Part shown: positions 33,189-42,358 of the stretch, piece after piece | Layout of the letters: the number at the start of each line of letters is the position of its first letter | Numbering within the stretch: the stretch's first letter is position 1 | Source of the DNA: Planctomycetia bacterium | Lineage (GTDB): Bacteria; Planctomycetota; Planctomycetia; Pirellulales; UBA1268 | Direction: 5' to 3' | Assembly: GCA_021414115.1 (NCBI GenBank) | Contig: JAIOPD010000138.1 | Location: 1 to 45,459 of the forward strand | DNA: 45,459 bases | The notes under the pieces: generated by a model | What the model was told of the DNA's origin: nothing | Database searches by the model: none | What the model saw: only the letters and a program-made list of their open reading frames with translations | Position numbers and translations under genes: made by a program

Positions 33189-34379
33189 CTATTGCAGCTC
33201 CGCGGCGGCGCGGGCGAGCATCACGGGGACCGAGTCGTCGCCGGGCGGTCCGACCCGTCGGCTCGGACCGAACGGCGTCGGATCGATCTCTGGCGTGCGG
33301 CCTTGGATGAGATCGGAAATCATCACGGCAGTGCCCGTCGACTGGTGAAGCCCCGCGCGGAAATGCCCGGCTGCAACGAAGGCGTTGGCGAGCGCCGGCA
33401 CGCGGCCGATGAACGGCAGACCGTCGGGCGACCCGGGCCGCAGCCCGGCCCACGTTTTCTCGGGAGCCACATCGGCCACGTCGCCGAGCAGGTCGACCGC
33501 CACGCGGCGCAGCCGCAGGATCGCCGCGTCGGTCGGCACCGGCACATAGCCCGCATCTTCGAGCGTGGAGCCGACGAGAAGGTTGCCGTCCTCGCGGGGC
33601 ACGATGTAGTCGAGGCCGAGGTTCACGATCCGCGTGAGGGGCTGTCGCGGCACCCGCAGGAGCACGATCTGCCCGCGGATCGGCCGCGTGTCGAGCGTCA
33701 GCCCCAACTCCTCCGCGAGCCGTCCCGACCAGGCACCCGCCGCCACCACGTAGGTGGCCGCCTCGACCCGCTCCGACACACCCTGCACCGAGGCGACGAC
33801 TCCCATGATCCGACCGCCGTTCACCGCGATCGTCGAGACGTCGGCCCCGCGGGTGAGCACGACGCCGCGGTTCAGGCACGACTGCTCGAGCGCGCGAAGC
33901 TGACGAGGCGAGCGAAACTGGTGTTCGTCGGCGAGCAGCAGGCCGCCTCGCACGGCACCTCGCGCGACCGCCCCAGCCAAGGCCGGCTCGGCGGCGGCCA
34001 GCGCCGTGTCGTCGAGCACCTCACAGCACGCTCCCTTGGCGAGCCAACTCCCGGCCTCCGTGCGCAGCCGCTGCAGGCCAGCCTCGTCGGCCGCGAGGTG
34101 CAGTCCGCCGCAGCGCCGCAGGCCGTTGTCGATCCCGGTCTCGTCGAGAAGTTCCCGCGCCCACACACGATGGAGCCGGTCGCTCCAGGCGGTGAGGGCC
34201 GCGTTGGGCGTCATACCGGGCCCGCTCGGAGCCGGTGGAAAAATGCCGACCGCCGCCCAGGAGGCCATTTCCTCCCGCGTGTCCCGTGACAGCACGCGAA
34301 CGGACACACCGCGGCCGGCGAGTTCCCGGGCGATCGAGAGCCCGATGATGCCCCCGCCGATGATGCAGCAATCGGTCAT
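33189..34379 (-). CDS. ThiO/glycine-oxidase-like FAD oxidoreductase
   Basis: A 396-residue member of the DAO family. The N-terminal FAD loop is CCIIGGGIIGLSIARELAG (residues about 4-22). Other marks: SWAAVGIFPPA, VVAAGAWSGRLAEELGL, PIRGQIVLLR and the C-terminal WAGLRPGSPDGLPFIGRVP with AAGHFRAGLHQST. These fit glycine oxidases that make iminoglycine for thiamine thiazole, but no thiS/thiG/thiE genes adjoin it, so the substrate may be another amino acid. Start 34379 begins exactly at the FAD motif. It lies 10 bases downstream of the DUF3500 gene and is probably co-transcribed with it. Confidence 0.85.
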   Translation of the reverse strand: MTDCCIIGGGIIGLSIARELAGRGVSVRVLSRDTREEMASWAAVGIFPPAPSGPGMTPNAALTAWSDRLHRVWARELLDETGIDNGLRRCGGLHLAADEAGLQRLRTEAGSWLAKGACCEVLDDTALAAAEPALAGAVARGAVRGGLLLADEHQFRSPRQLRALEQSCLNRGVVLTRGADVSTIAVNGGRIMGVVASVQGVSERVEAATYVVAAGAWSGRLAEELGLTLDTRPIRGQIVLLRVPRQPLTRIVNLGLDYIVPREDGNLLVGSTLEDAGYVPVPTDAAILRLRRVAVDLLGDVADVAPEKTWAGLRPGSPDGLPFIGRVPALANAFVAAGHFRAGLHQSTGTAVMISDLIQGRTPEIDPTPFGPSRRVGPPGDDSVPVMLARAAAELQ

Positions 34380-34389
34380 GAGCTCTTGA

Positions 34390-35403
34390 TCAGGCGTTGG
34401 TCGGAACGTCAGGCGTGTCGGCGATGTTGACCCACACGTGCACGTGCGGCGCGCCGCGGAAGTGCCAGACGAAAGCCGGTCCCTCGAGCCGCCAGTTGTC
34501 CCACACGCCGTCGTCGCCGAGGTCGCCCTCGCGGTAGAAGGCGAGCCGGCAGCGGTCGAGCCCGCCCTGCTTCGACAGACAGCCCCGGACCTCGTCGCGA
34601 TCGACGGTGCGGTAGGGCTCGAGCAAGACACCCAGCACCCGCTCCAGTTCGGCCCGCTGATCGGCCGAGAGTTCGGAGACCGGGATCCCCGCGGGCTCCT
34701 GTCCTTTCCCGCGAAATGCAATCGCATTCTCGCGAGGCACCTTGGCGACGAGGGCCTGCTCCCGCTGTTTGCCGTCGAGCATCGTGCAGACGGCGTTGGC
34801 CGCCACGGCCTGGGGCCAGAACACGTTGCCCTCGTGGTCCTTGTCCTCGTTGAAGCCGCCGGCGTCGTGGCCGTAGAAGATCGGGCCGCCGAAGGCGACG
34901 TGATCGGCCGAGTCGCCATCGCACCGCAAAGTCATGTGGCGGCCGGTGAGCAGAAACTGAAACTTTCCGCTGCCAGGTTCGCCGATGAGGGCGACCGACT
35001 GATCGTGACCGAAGCCACCGGTATCGTCCTCGAGTTGCTTGTCGAACCGGGCGTGCCATTCGGGCTCGATCAGGTGCTCGAAGATGTCGCGGACGAGCTG
35101 CTGCTGATCCTTCGTGAAGAAGTCGCTCTTCACGGAGGGCTCGGTGGCATTCCAGTTGTTGCCGACGCGGGTCCTGAGCAGCCCGAACTTGGGATGCACG
35201 TAGTCCCACGGGAAGCAGACCTGCTTCCGCTGGACGGGAGTGAGCGAGGCGTGCAGTCGGGCGGAGAGTGATTCTGCGGTCGGGGCAGCCGGCCCCTCGG
35301 CCACGGCCAGCAACCGCGGCCCGCCGGTGGCCATCGCGCCTGCGGTCGCTGCCGCCGTGGTCAGGAGACGGCGACGGGAAATCCGGAAGTCGTGGCCACG
35401 CAT
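34390..35403 (-). CDS. Tat-exported DUF3500 protein
   Basis: A 337-residue protein with a twin-arginine signal: RISRRRLLTTAAATAGAMAT (residues about 7-26), then a mature domain matching DUF3500 in pattern (FQFLLTGRHMTLRCDGDSAD; FGGPIFYGHDAGGF; FVWHFRGAPHVHVWVNI near the end). The function of DUF3500 is unknown; the many His/Asp residues may bind metal or a cofactor, in keeping with Tat export of a folded protein. AGGAG lies 7 bases before the ATG at 35403. The frame continues upstream to 35604, but that would bury the Tat signal. Confidence 0.85.
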   Translation of the reverse strand: MRGHDFRISRRRLLTTAAATAGAMATGGPRLLAVAEGPAAPTAESLSARLHASLTPVQRKQVCFPWDYVHPKFGLLRTRVGNNWNATEPSVKSDFFTKDQQQLVRDIFEHLIEPEWHARFDKQLEDDTGGFGHDQSVALIGEPGSGKFQFLLTGRHMTLRCDGDSADHVAFGGPIFYGHDAGGFNEDKDHEGNVFWPQAVAANAVCTMLDGKQREQALVAKVPRENAIAFRGKGQEPAGIPVSELSADQRAELERVLGVLLEPYRTVDRDEVRGCLSKQGGLDRCRLAFYREGDLGDDGVWDNWRLEGPAFVWHFRGAPHVHVWVNIADTPDVPTNA

Positions 35404-35459
35404 CGGACGTCTCCTGGGGCGATCGAGTCCGGCGTGTGCCGGATTTCTCTTGACGAAGA

Positions 35460-36389
35460 TTACGTCGTCGGCCGCCGCGATGCCAAACCACGCCGCGCGG
35501 ATCCCGCCGCACCGCGGCCAGGACGCCGCTGGCACCCTGGACAGAAGAACGTCGCCCGCTGCGCCTGAACGATGCGAAGAATGGCCCCGCCGCAGGCAGT
35601 GCATGCGTCGCCCTCATGGCCGTACACCCGATGCTGCCGCTGAAACCGACCGACGCGGTTGTCGGCCGTGCGGTAGGTCTCGTCGCCGATCGACGAACCC
35701 TCGTGAGCGACCGCTTCGGCGAGCAGGGCACGGGTGACGTCGGCGATCCGCTCCCAGGCGTCGCGCGGGAGCCGGCGGCACGGCGACCGAGGATCGATGC
35801 CGCAGCGAAAGAGAATCTCGGCGGCGTAGATGTTGCCGATGCCAGCGACGGCCCGCTGATCGAGGAGCGCCACCTTCACCGCCCGACGGGATGCCCTCAG
35901 GCGGTCTGCGAGATCGGCGCCGTTCACGACGAGTCCGTCGGGACCGTGCTTGTGGGGCCCGCAGACCGCATCGAGGCCACGGTCGTCGAGAAGCCGGATC
36001 GTCCCCAGTCCGCGGCGATCCCAGAAGAGCAGCCGCTGGGGCTGGGCACCTCGGCCACCCTTCGTGAAGCCCATCACCATCCGCACGTGCTCCTCCGTCG
36101 GCGGATCGACGACGAGCATCAGGCCCGTCATCCGCGGCTCGATTGCCAGCCAGAGCCGTCCGCATCGTGCCACGGCCTCACCTCTGGCCAGTTCGATCAC
36201 GATCCGCTTGCCGCGACGCACAACGGCGGCGACCGTGTGGCCCACGATCCGGCGTGCGATCGTGGCGGCCGCGGGCTCGATCGACAGCGGCCTGACGCGA
36301 CTGCGGGGAAACTCGACCGACGCGATCCTCCGACCGACCACGCCGGCGAGGCCGCGGCGCATCGTCTCGACTTCGGGCAGTTCGGGCAT
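35460..36389 (-). CDS. mutM: Formamidopyrimidine-DNA glycosylase
   Basis: A 309-residue base-excision repair enzyme removing 8-oxoguanine. It begins MPELPEVETMRRGL; after Met removal Pro2 is the catalytic nucleophile and Glu3 the acid. The conserved Lys is in RRGKRIVIEL. The helix-two-turn-helix region has VAGIGNIYAAEILFRCGIDP, and the C-terminal zinc finger has CTACGG and CPGC. The tail after the finger (RPGRGAAGSARRG) is longer than usual. It is divergent from trpB and followed at 56 bases by the DUF3500 gene. Confidence 0.95.
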   Translation of the reverse strand: MPELPEVETMRRGLAGVVGRRIASVEFPRSRVRPLSIEPAAATIARRIVGHTVAAVVRRGKRIVIELARGEAVARCGRLWLAIEPRMTGLMLVVDPPTEEHVRMVMGFTKGGRGAQPQRLLFWDRRGLGTIRLLDDRGLDAVCGPHKHGPDGLVVNGADLADRLRASRRAVKVALLDQRAVAGIGNIYAAEILFRCGIDPRSPCRRLPRDAWERIADVTRALLAEAVAHEGSSIGDETYRTADNRVGRFQRQHRVYGHEGDACTACGGAILRIVQAQRATFFCPGCQRRPGRGAAGSARRGLASRRPTT

Positions 36390-36441
36390 CGCTCGTGGTG
36401 CTGACGGTGGCGGCCTGGATGGTGGCTCGGCCGGGGCAGGC

Positions 36442-36447
36442 TACAAT
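36442..36447 (+). promoter_or_regulatory. Candidate -10 box of trpB
   Basis: TACAAT lies 63 bases before the trpB ATG. No good -35 is seen; CTGGAT at 36415 is too far away. No Trp-rich leader peptide or attenuator hairpin was recognised between it and trpB. Confidence 0.4.
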
Positions 36448-36509
36448 CGGACTGGCCTCTGAACATACCGTCACGCCGCTGCGCCGCGATCGATCCGAGG
36501 AATATTTTC

Positions 36510-37748
<1,239 letters not shown>

Positions 37749-37770
37749 ACCAATCACGAGCAGGATGAGC

Positions 37771-38598
37771 ATGAGCACCACCACGCCCGCACGGCCGATC
37801 GATGCACTCGAGGCGATGTTCGCCGCCAACCGGGCCGCCGGCACGAAGGCGTTGGCGCCGTTCGTGACGGCCGGTGATCCCGACGTCGAGACGAGCGTGG
37901 CGGTGCTGGAGGCGATCGCCAAGGCCGGAGCATCGCTCTGCGAACTGGGCGTACCCTACAGCGATCCGATCGCCGATGGCCCCGTGATCCAGGCCTCCTA
38001 CACGCGGGCGCTCGGCAAGGGTATCTCGCTCGAAGGCGTATTCCGGATCGCCCGTGAAGCCTCGGCCCGCGTGACGATGCCGATCCTCGCGATGGCGAGC
38101 TACTCGCTCATCTTCCGCCGGGGGATCGACCGCTTCGTGGCCGACGCGGTGGCCGCGGGGCTGGCCGGCTTCGTCGTGCCAGACCTGCCGATCGAGGAGT
38201 CGGACGATCTCGACGCGGCGTGCCGGACCGCGGGCCTGGCGCTCGTGCGACTCGTCACGCCCACGACGCCGCCGGAACGAGCCGAGGCGATCGCGCGGAA
38301 GTCGACCGGCTTTCTCTACTGCGTGTCGGTGGCGGGCGTGACCGGCGCCCGGACCGAACTGCCTGCCGGACTCATCGACCGCGTGAAGTGGCTCCGCACG
38401 AAGACCGACGTGCCGATCGTGGTGGGCTTCGGCATCTCCGACCCCGACCAGGTCCGGGCGGTGGCGGCGGTGGCCGACGGCGTGATCGTCGGCTCGGCGC
38501 TCGTGCGGCGGATCGCGGAGGCGGCCGGCCAGCCTCGCGACGCGATGCTCGCCGACATCAGCCGCTACGTGGCCGACCTCGCCGCCGGCTGCCGCTGA
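37771..38598 (+). CDS. trpA: Tryptophan synthase alpha chain
   Basis: A 275-residue TIM barrel that cleaves indole-3-glycerol phosphate and channels indole to TrpB. Evidence: ALAPFVTAGDPDVETSVAVL, LCELGVPYSDPIADGPVIQA with the catalytic Glu and Asp, PDLPIEESDDL, and phosphate loops VGFGISDPDQVRAV and ADGVIVGSALV. ATG 37771 has AGGA 5 bases upstream; ATG 37765 is an alternative two codons longer. It is followed at 33 bases by a nucleotidyltransferase-like gene. Confidence 0.96.
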   Translation: MSTTTPARPIDALEAMFAANRAAGTKALAPFVTAGDPDVETSVAVLEAIAKAGASLCELGVPYSDPIADGPVIQASYTRALGKGISLEGVFRIAREASARVTMPILAMASYSLIFRRGIDRFVADAVAAGLAGFVVPDLPIEESDDLDAACRTAGLALVRLVTPTTPPERAEAIARKSTGFLYCVSVAGVTGARTELPAGLIDRVKWLRTKTDVPIVVGFGISDPDQVRAVAAVADGVIVGSALVRRIAEAAGQPRDAMLADISRYVADLAAGCR

Positions 38599-38631
38599 GA
38601 CAACTGACTGCAAACAGATCGAGGTGCAAGC

Positions 38632-39219
38632 GTGGCGGTCGAACTTCGCGATTTCTCATGGCAGAGGATGATCGAGGCCGTGCAAGCAGTTCGTGAACGT
38701 GCCCTGCGAGCCACCGCCGCCCTCGAACGGGCCGGCATTCCCTACGCCGTTGCCGGAGGCAACGCCGTAGCGGCCTGGGTGTCGCGGGTGGACCGTGCCG
38801 CCGTGCGAAACACGCAGGATGTCGACATTCTCGTCCGCCGTGCGGATTTTGACGCCGTCAAGGCGGCCCTCGAAGCGGTGGGCTTCGTGCACGCGACCGT
38901 GATGAACGTGACCTGCTTCATCGACGGCCCCGGCGGCAGCCCGCGAGACGCCGTGCACCTCCTGTTCGCCGGCGAGAAGGTCCGCGAATCCTATCCGCTG
39001 CCGACAGCCGACGTCACCGAGCGGGAGCAGGCAGACGACTACCACGTAGTGTCGCTCGAGCCCCTCGTGCGGATGAAGCTCAACACGTTTCGTGACAAGG
39101 ATCGCACGCATCTTCGCGACATGATCTCGCTCGGGCTCATCGACTCCTCGTGGCTGTCGAGGTGCATCCCCGAACACGCGGCCCGCCTCCAGCAACTGCT
39201 CGACGACCCGGACGGCTGA
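38632..39219 (+). CDS. Nucleotidyltransferase-fold protein (AbiEii/MNT-like)
   Basis: A 195-residue soluble protein with the nucleotidyltransferase loop AGIPYAVAGGNAVAAWV (about 35-51) and the acidic pair in NTQDVDILVRR (about 60-70), followed by VTCFIDGPGG, VSLEPLVRMKLNTFRDKDRT and HLRDMISLGL. The last stretch, with its conserved lysine and Asp-x-x-Asp, is typical of AbiEii-like and related uncharacterised nucleotidyltransferases. The GTG start has GAGG 7 bases upstream. It follows trpA on the same strand, yet has no obvious metabolic tie to tryptophan. Confidence 0.75.
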   Translation: MAVELRDFSWQRMIEAVQAVRERALRATAALERAGIPYAVAGGNAVAAWVSRVDRAAVRNTQDVDILVRRADFDAVKAALEAVGFVHATVMNVTCFIDGPGGSPRDAVHLLFAGEKVRESYPLPTADVTEREQADDYHVVSLEPLVRMKLNTFRDKDRTHLRDMISLGLIDSSWLSRCIPEHAARLQQLLDDPDG

Positions 39220-39224
39220 GCCCG

Positions 39225-40601
39225 TCAGCCCCGGACAAACCCGCGGGCAACGAGGATCGGCTCGTACTGGCTGCCCTTGAGCAGCCATGTCGCCAGGGGC
39301 GTGGTCATCAGCGTCGTGCCGATCGCCATCAGGACGAGCATGCAGGCGACCGGCGGCGGGATCACGCCGAGGTCGATGCCCACGTTGATGACGATCAGTT
39401 CCATCAGCGCCCGCGTGTTCATGAGCACGCCCACGCAGGAAGCCTCGCCCGGCGGCAGTCCGCCGAACCGGGCCGCGAGGCCACAGCCCCCCCATTTGCC
39501 GAGCACCGCCACCGCCATCACCGCAAGGCACCAGCCCCAGGCCTCCGGCGTGCCGAGCGAGCCGATGTTGGTCCTCAGGCCGGTGTAGGTAAAGAAGATC
39601 GGCAGAAAGAAGACGGTCACGAAGTCGGTGAGATGGCCTGTCACCGCCTCGCGAACCCGCGGCGAGCCGGAGAGCGAAGCCCCGAGGAGAAACGCCCCGA
39701 AGATCGCGAAGATGCCGATCCAACTCGTGATCCAGGCGGCCACGAGCAGGAGCGACAGGAGCAGCGACAAGAGCCCAAGGGAAAGCCGGCCGTGACTCGC
39801 GGCCTCGTCATCGCGCACCCCCCGCTCCAAAATCGGCAGCAGGAGCGGCCGCACGACGAACAGGCACAGCGCAGCGAAGGCGAGCGTCGCGGCGGCCATC
39901 TGCACGATCCGCCCGCCCTCGAAGTGGCCCGAGGCGAGCGCCGACACCGCGGCGAGCAGCGTCCATCCCACGGCGTCGTCGCAGGCGGCCGCGGCGACCA
40001 CCGTCGCCCCGAGCGGCGTGTGCTGCATGCCCATCTCGATGAGGATCCGGCCGAGGATCGGAATCGCCGTGATCGACATCGCCGTGCCCATGAAGAGGGC
40101 GAACGCGCGGACATCGACCGGGCCCGAGGCCCCGAGTGCATCGAGTCGCGGCGCCATCAGCAGGGCGAGGCCGACACCGAGTGTGAAAGGCGCCGCGATG
40201 CCGGCGACCGAGATCGCCCCGGCCAGGCGGCCCTGCCGGCGGACGTGCGAGAAGTCGAACTCGATCCCGATCAGAAAGAGCAGCAGCACGAGCCCCACCT
40301 GGCTGAAACTGGTGAGCGACGCCTCCATCACGCCCCCACCAGCCCCCCCTGACCCGCCGCGAAAGATCGCCGCGAACAGTCCGGGAGCCCACGCACCGAA
40401 TGCCGACGGGCCGAGCAGCAGCCCCGCCACGATTTCCCCGACCACGCTCGGCTGCCGGAGCCAGCGGGCGACCACCGCTCCCGCCCGGGCGGCGAGGATG
40501 ATCACGATCAGTTGGATCAGGAGCGGCCGCAACGCCTCCTCGCGGCCTGCGGCCAACAGGATCACACCGAGCGGGGCAGGTCCATCGGTCATGGGATCCA
40601 T
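39225..40601 (-). CDS. CPA2-family cation:proton antiporter
   Basis: A 458-residue membrane transporter with about 12-13 helices (QPSVVGEIVAGLLLGPSAFG; GLVLLLFLIGIEFDF; DDAVGWTLLAAVSAL with the ion-binding Asp pair; MNTRALMELIVINVGIDLGV). No TrkA-N domain follows, unlike the kefB-like gene at 5193. It is convergent with the nucleotidyltransferase gene, only 5 bases apart. MTDGPAP at 40592 is an alternative start. Na+ or K+ specificity is unknown. Confidence 0.9.
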   Translation of the reverse strand: MDPMTDGPAPLGVILLAAGREEALRPLLIQLIVIILAARAGAVVARWLRQPSVVGEIVAGLLLGPSAFGAWAPGLFAAIFRGGSGGAGGGVMEASLTSFSQVGLVLLLFLIGIEFDFSHVRRQGRLAGAISVAGIAAPFTLGVGLALLMAPRLDALGASGPVDVRAFALFMGTAMSITAIPILGRILIEMGMQHTPLGATVVAAAACDDAVGWTLLAAVSALASGHFEGGRIVQMAAATLAFAALCLFVVRPLLLPILERGVRDDEAASHGRLSLGLLSLLLSLLLVAAWITSWIGIFAIFGAFLLGASLSGSPRVREAVTGHLTDFVTVFFLPIFFTYTGLRTNIGSLGTPEAWGWCLAVMAVAVLGKWGGCGLAARFGGLPPGEASCVGVLMNTRALMELIVINVGIDLGVIPPPVACMLVLMAIGTTLMTTPLATWLLKGSQYEPILVARGFVRG

Positions 40602-40632
40602 CTGGCAAAAAGCGGGAACCGGAGCCTATAAC
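40602..40632 (+). promoter_or_regulatory. Candidate promoter of the small hypothetical gene
   Basis: CTGGCA (40602-40607), a 19-base spacer and TATAAC (40627-40632), in the gap to the divergent antiporter gene. Confidence 0.35.
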
Positions 40633-40679
40633 GATTCGTAAGAACAGTAGCTGGCGTGCCCCGCAAGTGCGAGCTTGCC

Positions 40680-41186
40680 ATGTTTTCAGCCCACGATCCA
40701 TCCGATATCGACAGGTTCTTCAGAGGCCTGACGGAATACGCGTTTCACGCCAGGCTGGGAATCGTCGACCCGCCGCTGATCGACTACGTGTCGGTGCTGC
40801 TGGTGAGGTTTCTCCGCAACGAGGTGGCACCCTCTTCTGCCGTGGCCACGGAGACGGCGGACGTGTCGCGGCTGCTCGTCGAGGCCGCGAGTCACGCTGG
40901 TCATACCGGTCCGGACGAGGCCCGCGAGGAATACCGGCACATCGGCGACGTCACGCTCTTCTGGAGCGGCCTCTATCCGGAGGCGTTGCGGCCGCTCGAG
41001 CAGCGTGGACTTCGGGATCCGCTCGACGCCTACCGCGAGACGGGCAAGCGGGCGTATTGGCTGGCCAGCAGGCTGGAGCCGGCAACCGCAGCCGACGAGC
41101 GGCGGCTCCTCGAACGGCTCTCGAGCGGCTACGACCTCTGCGTCGAGGGGCTGGCGGAAGTGCGTCGGATCTGGGGCGAGCGCTGA
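40680..41186 (+). CDS. Hypothetical helical protein
   Basis: A 168-residue soluble protein: MFSAHDPSDIDRFFRGLTEY, then AFHARLGIVDPPLIDYVSVL, RRLLERLSSGYDLCVEGLAE and VRRIWGER at the end. It is helical throughout with no signal or TM segment, and no family was recognised. GTG 40656 would add eight residues (MPRKCELA). I chose ATG 40680 because the conserved-looking part starts there; neither has a strong Shine-Dalgarno. The 128-bp tandem repeat begins right behind it. Confidence 0.7.
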   Translation: MFSAHDPSDIDRFFRGLTEYAFHARLGIVDPPLIDYVSVLLVRFLRNEVAPSSAVATETADVSRLLVEAASHAGHTGPDEAREEYRHIGDVTLFWSGLYPEALRPLEQRGLRDPLDAYRETGKRAYWLASRLEPATAADERRLLERLSSGYDLCVEGLAEVRRIWGER

Positions 41187-41195
41187 CCTGCGGCG

Positions 41196-41451
41196 CCGCC
41201 ACCGGTCGCCACCCGTCTTCCCGTCGCTCGCGCTCCGGGCTTCCTCGGAACCCCGCCTCCCGCCAGGAAGCCCCAAGCGCCAGCGCGGGGAATACGGGAC
41301 CCAACCCAAATCACTCCGCATCACCGCCACCGGTCGCCACCCGTCTTCCCGTCGCTCGCGCTCCGGGCTTCCTCGGAACCCCGCCTCCCGTCTGGAAGCC
41401 CCAAGCGCCAGCGCGGGGAATACGCGACCCACCCCAAATCGCTCCGCATCA
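41196..41451. repeat. Tandem duplication of a 128-bp GC-rich unit
   Basis: Two direct copies, offset by 128 bases (GCCACCGGTCGCCACCCG at 41198 and again at 41326), with about five differences. Each unit contains CCCGTCGCTCGCGCTCCGGG, a motif also found near 12592 (inverted) and 26177, with a partial match near 32941. The second unit ends exactly in the TGA stop codon of the ABC ATPase gene (TCA at 41449-41451). The region holds no gene. Confidence 0.9.
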
Positions 41452-42345
41452 CCGCAGGAGCTGCGCCGGCCACGGCGGATCGAATCCGGCCTGCTCCACC
41501 GCGATGCCGGCCCGTACGAGCGCCGCGACGGCGTCGGCGAGCGTTCCCTTCGCGGCGTCGAGCGTGAACGCCACCGTGTCGCCATCCACTGCCCGCGCGT
41601 CGGCCACGATCGTCACGAGCACGCGAACCGCCGCCTCCGCGGCCCCGCGGCAGACAATCGCGCACTCCCACGTCCGCCCCGCCGCGAACGAGGCCGGCTC
41701 CGCTGGCCCGCTGGCCACGAGCCGCCCTTCGTCGAGGACGGCAAGCTGCGTGAAACACGACGGCACGTCGGCAGCGTCGATCGCGGCGAGCACCGTCCGC
41801 CCCATCAGGTGGGCGTCGCCGATGAGCCGCTCTATGTCACGCCGCTCGATGGGATCGAGCCCGCCAAAGGGGTCGTCGAGGAGCAGCACCTGCGGATCGT
41901 GCAGGAGCGACCTGGCCACGAGCAGCCGCTTCGCGTGCCCCGAGGAGAGCGTATCGACGGGGGCGTGGCTATTTCCAGCGAGGCCCGCCATGCCGAGCGC
42001 CTTCGAAACAGCCGCCGTGAGCGGCTTTCCGCGGAGCCCCGCCGCGACGGCAAACGCCTCCAGAAACTCGTCGGCCCGCACTCCCGGCCACGCGGGCAGC
42101 CGGACGGGCACGTAACCAATCAACCGGCGAACCGCCTCGGCCGCACGGCGAACGGACTGGCCGCCGATGAGGATGTCGCCCGCGTGCAGTGGCGAGGCGG
42201 TCGCGGCGGCGGCGAGCAGCGAACTTTTTCCCGCACCACTCCGACCGATCAGGGCCGCGGCCTGTCCGGGCACGACCGCCAACGTCACCGCCTCGACGAC
42301 CACCCGGCCGGACCGCTCCACGGTGGCGCGTTCACAGCGAATCAT
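41449..42345 (-). CDS. ABC transporter ATP-binding protein
   Basis: A 298-residue cytoplasmic ATPase of the ABC-2 export type. Walker A is GRSGAGKSS (about 34-42), the signature is LSSGHAKRL, Walker B is VLLLDDPFGGLDP (about 153-165), with a degenerate H-loop region afterwards and a C-terminal domain of about 90 residues (TWECAIVCRGAAEAAVRVLV). The signature deviates from LSGGQ but stays within what ABC-2 ATPases show. No permease gene adjoins it, so its partner must be elsewhere. It begins 13 bases behind trpE and is probably in the same transcript. Confidence 0.88.
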   Translation of the reverse strand: MIRCERATVERSGRVVVEAVTLAVVPGQAAALIGRSGAGKSSLLAAAATASPLHAGDILIGGQSVRRAAEAVRRLIGYVPVRLPAWPGVRADEFLEAFAVAAGLRGKPLTAAVSKALGMAGLAGNSHAPVDTLSSGHAKRLLVARSLLHDPQVLLLDDPFGGLDPIERRDIERLIGDAHLMGRTVLAAIDAADVPSCFTQLAVLDEGRLVASGPAEPASFAAGRTWECAIVCRGAAEAAVRVLVTIVADARAVDGDTVAFTLDAAKGTLADAVAALVRAGIAVEQAGFDPPWPAQLLR

Positions 42346-42358
42346 CGGCTTCTCCGTC

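Noticed and set aside
41196-41451. CRISPR-like repeat array
   Set aside because: Only two units of 128 bases with no spacers and no cas genes.
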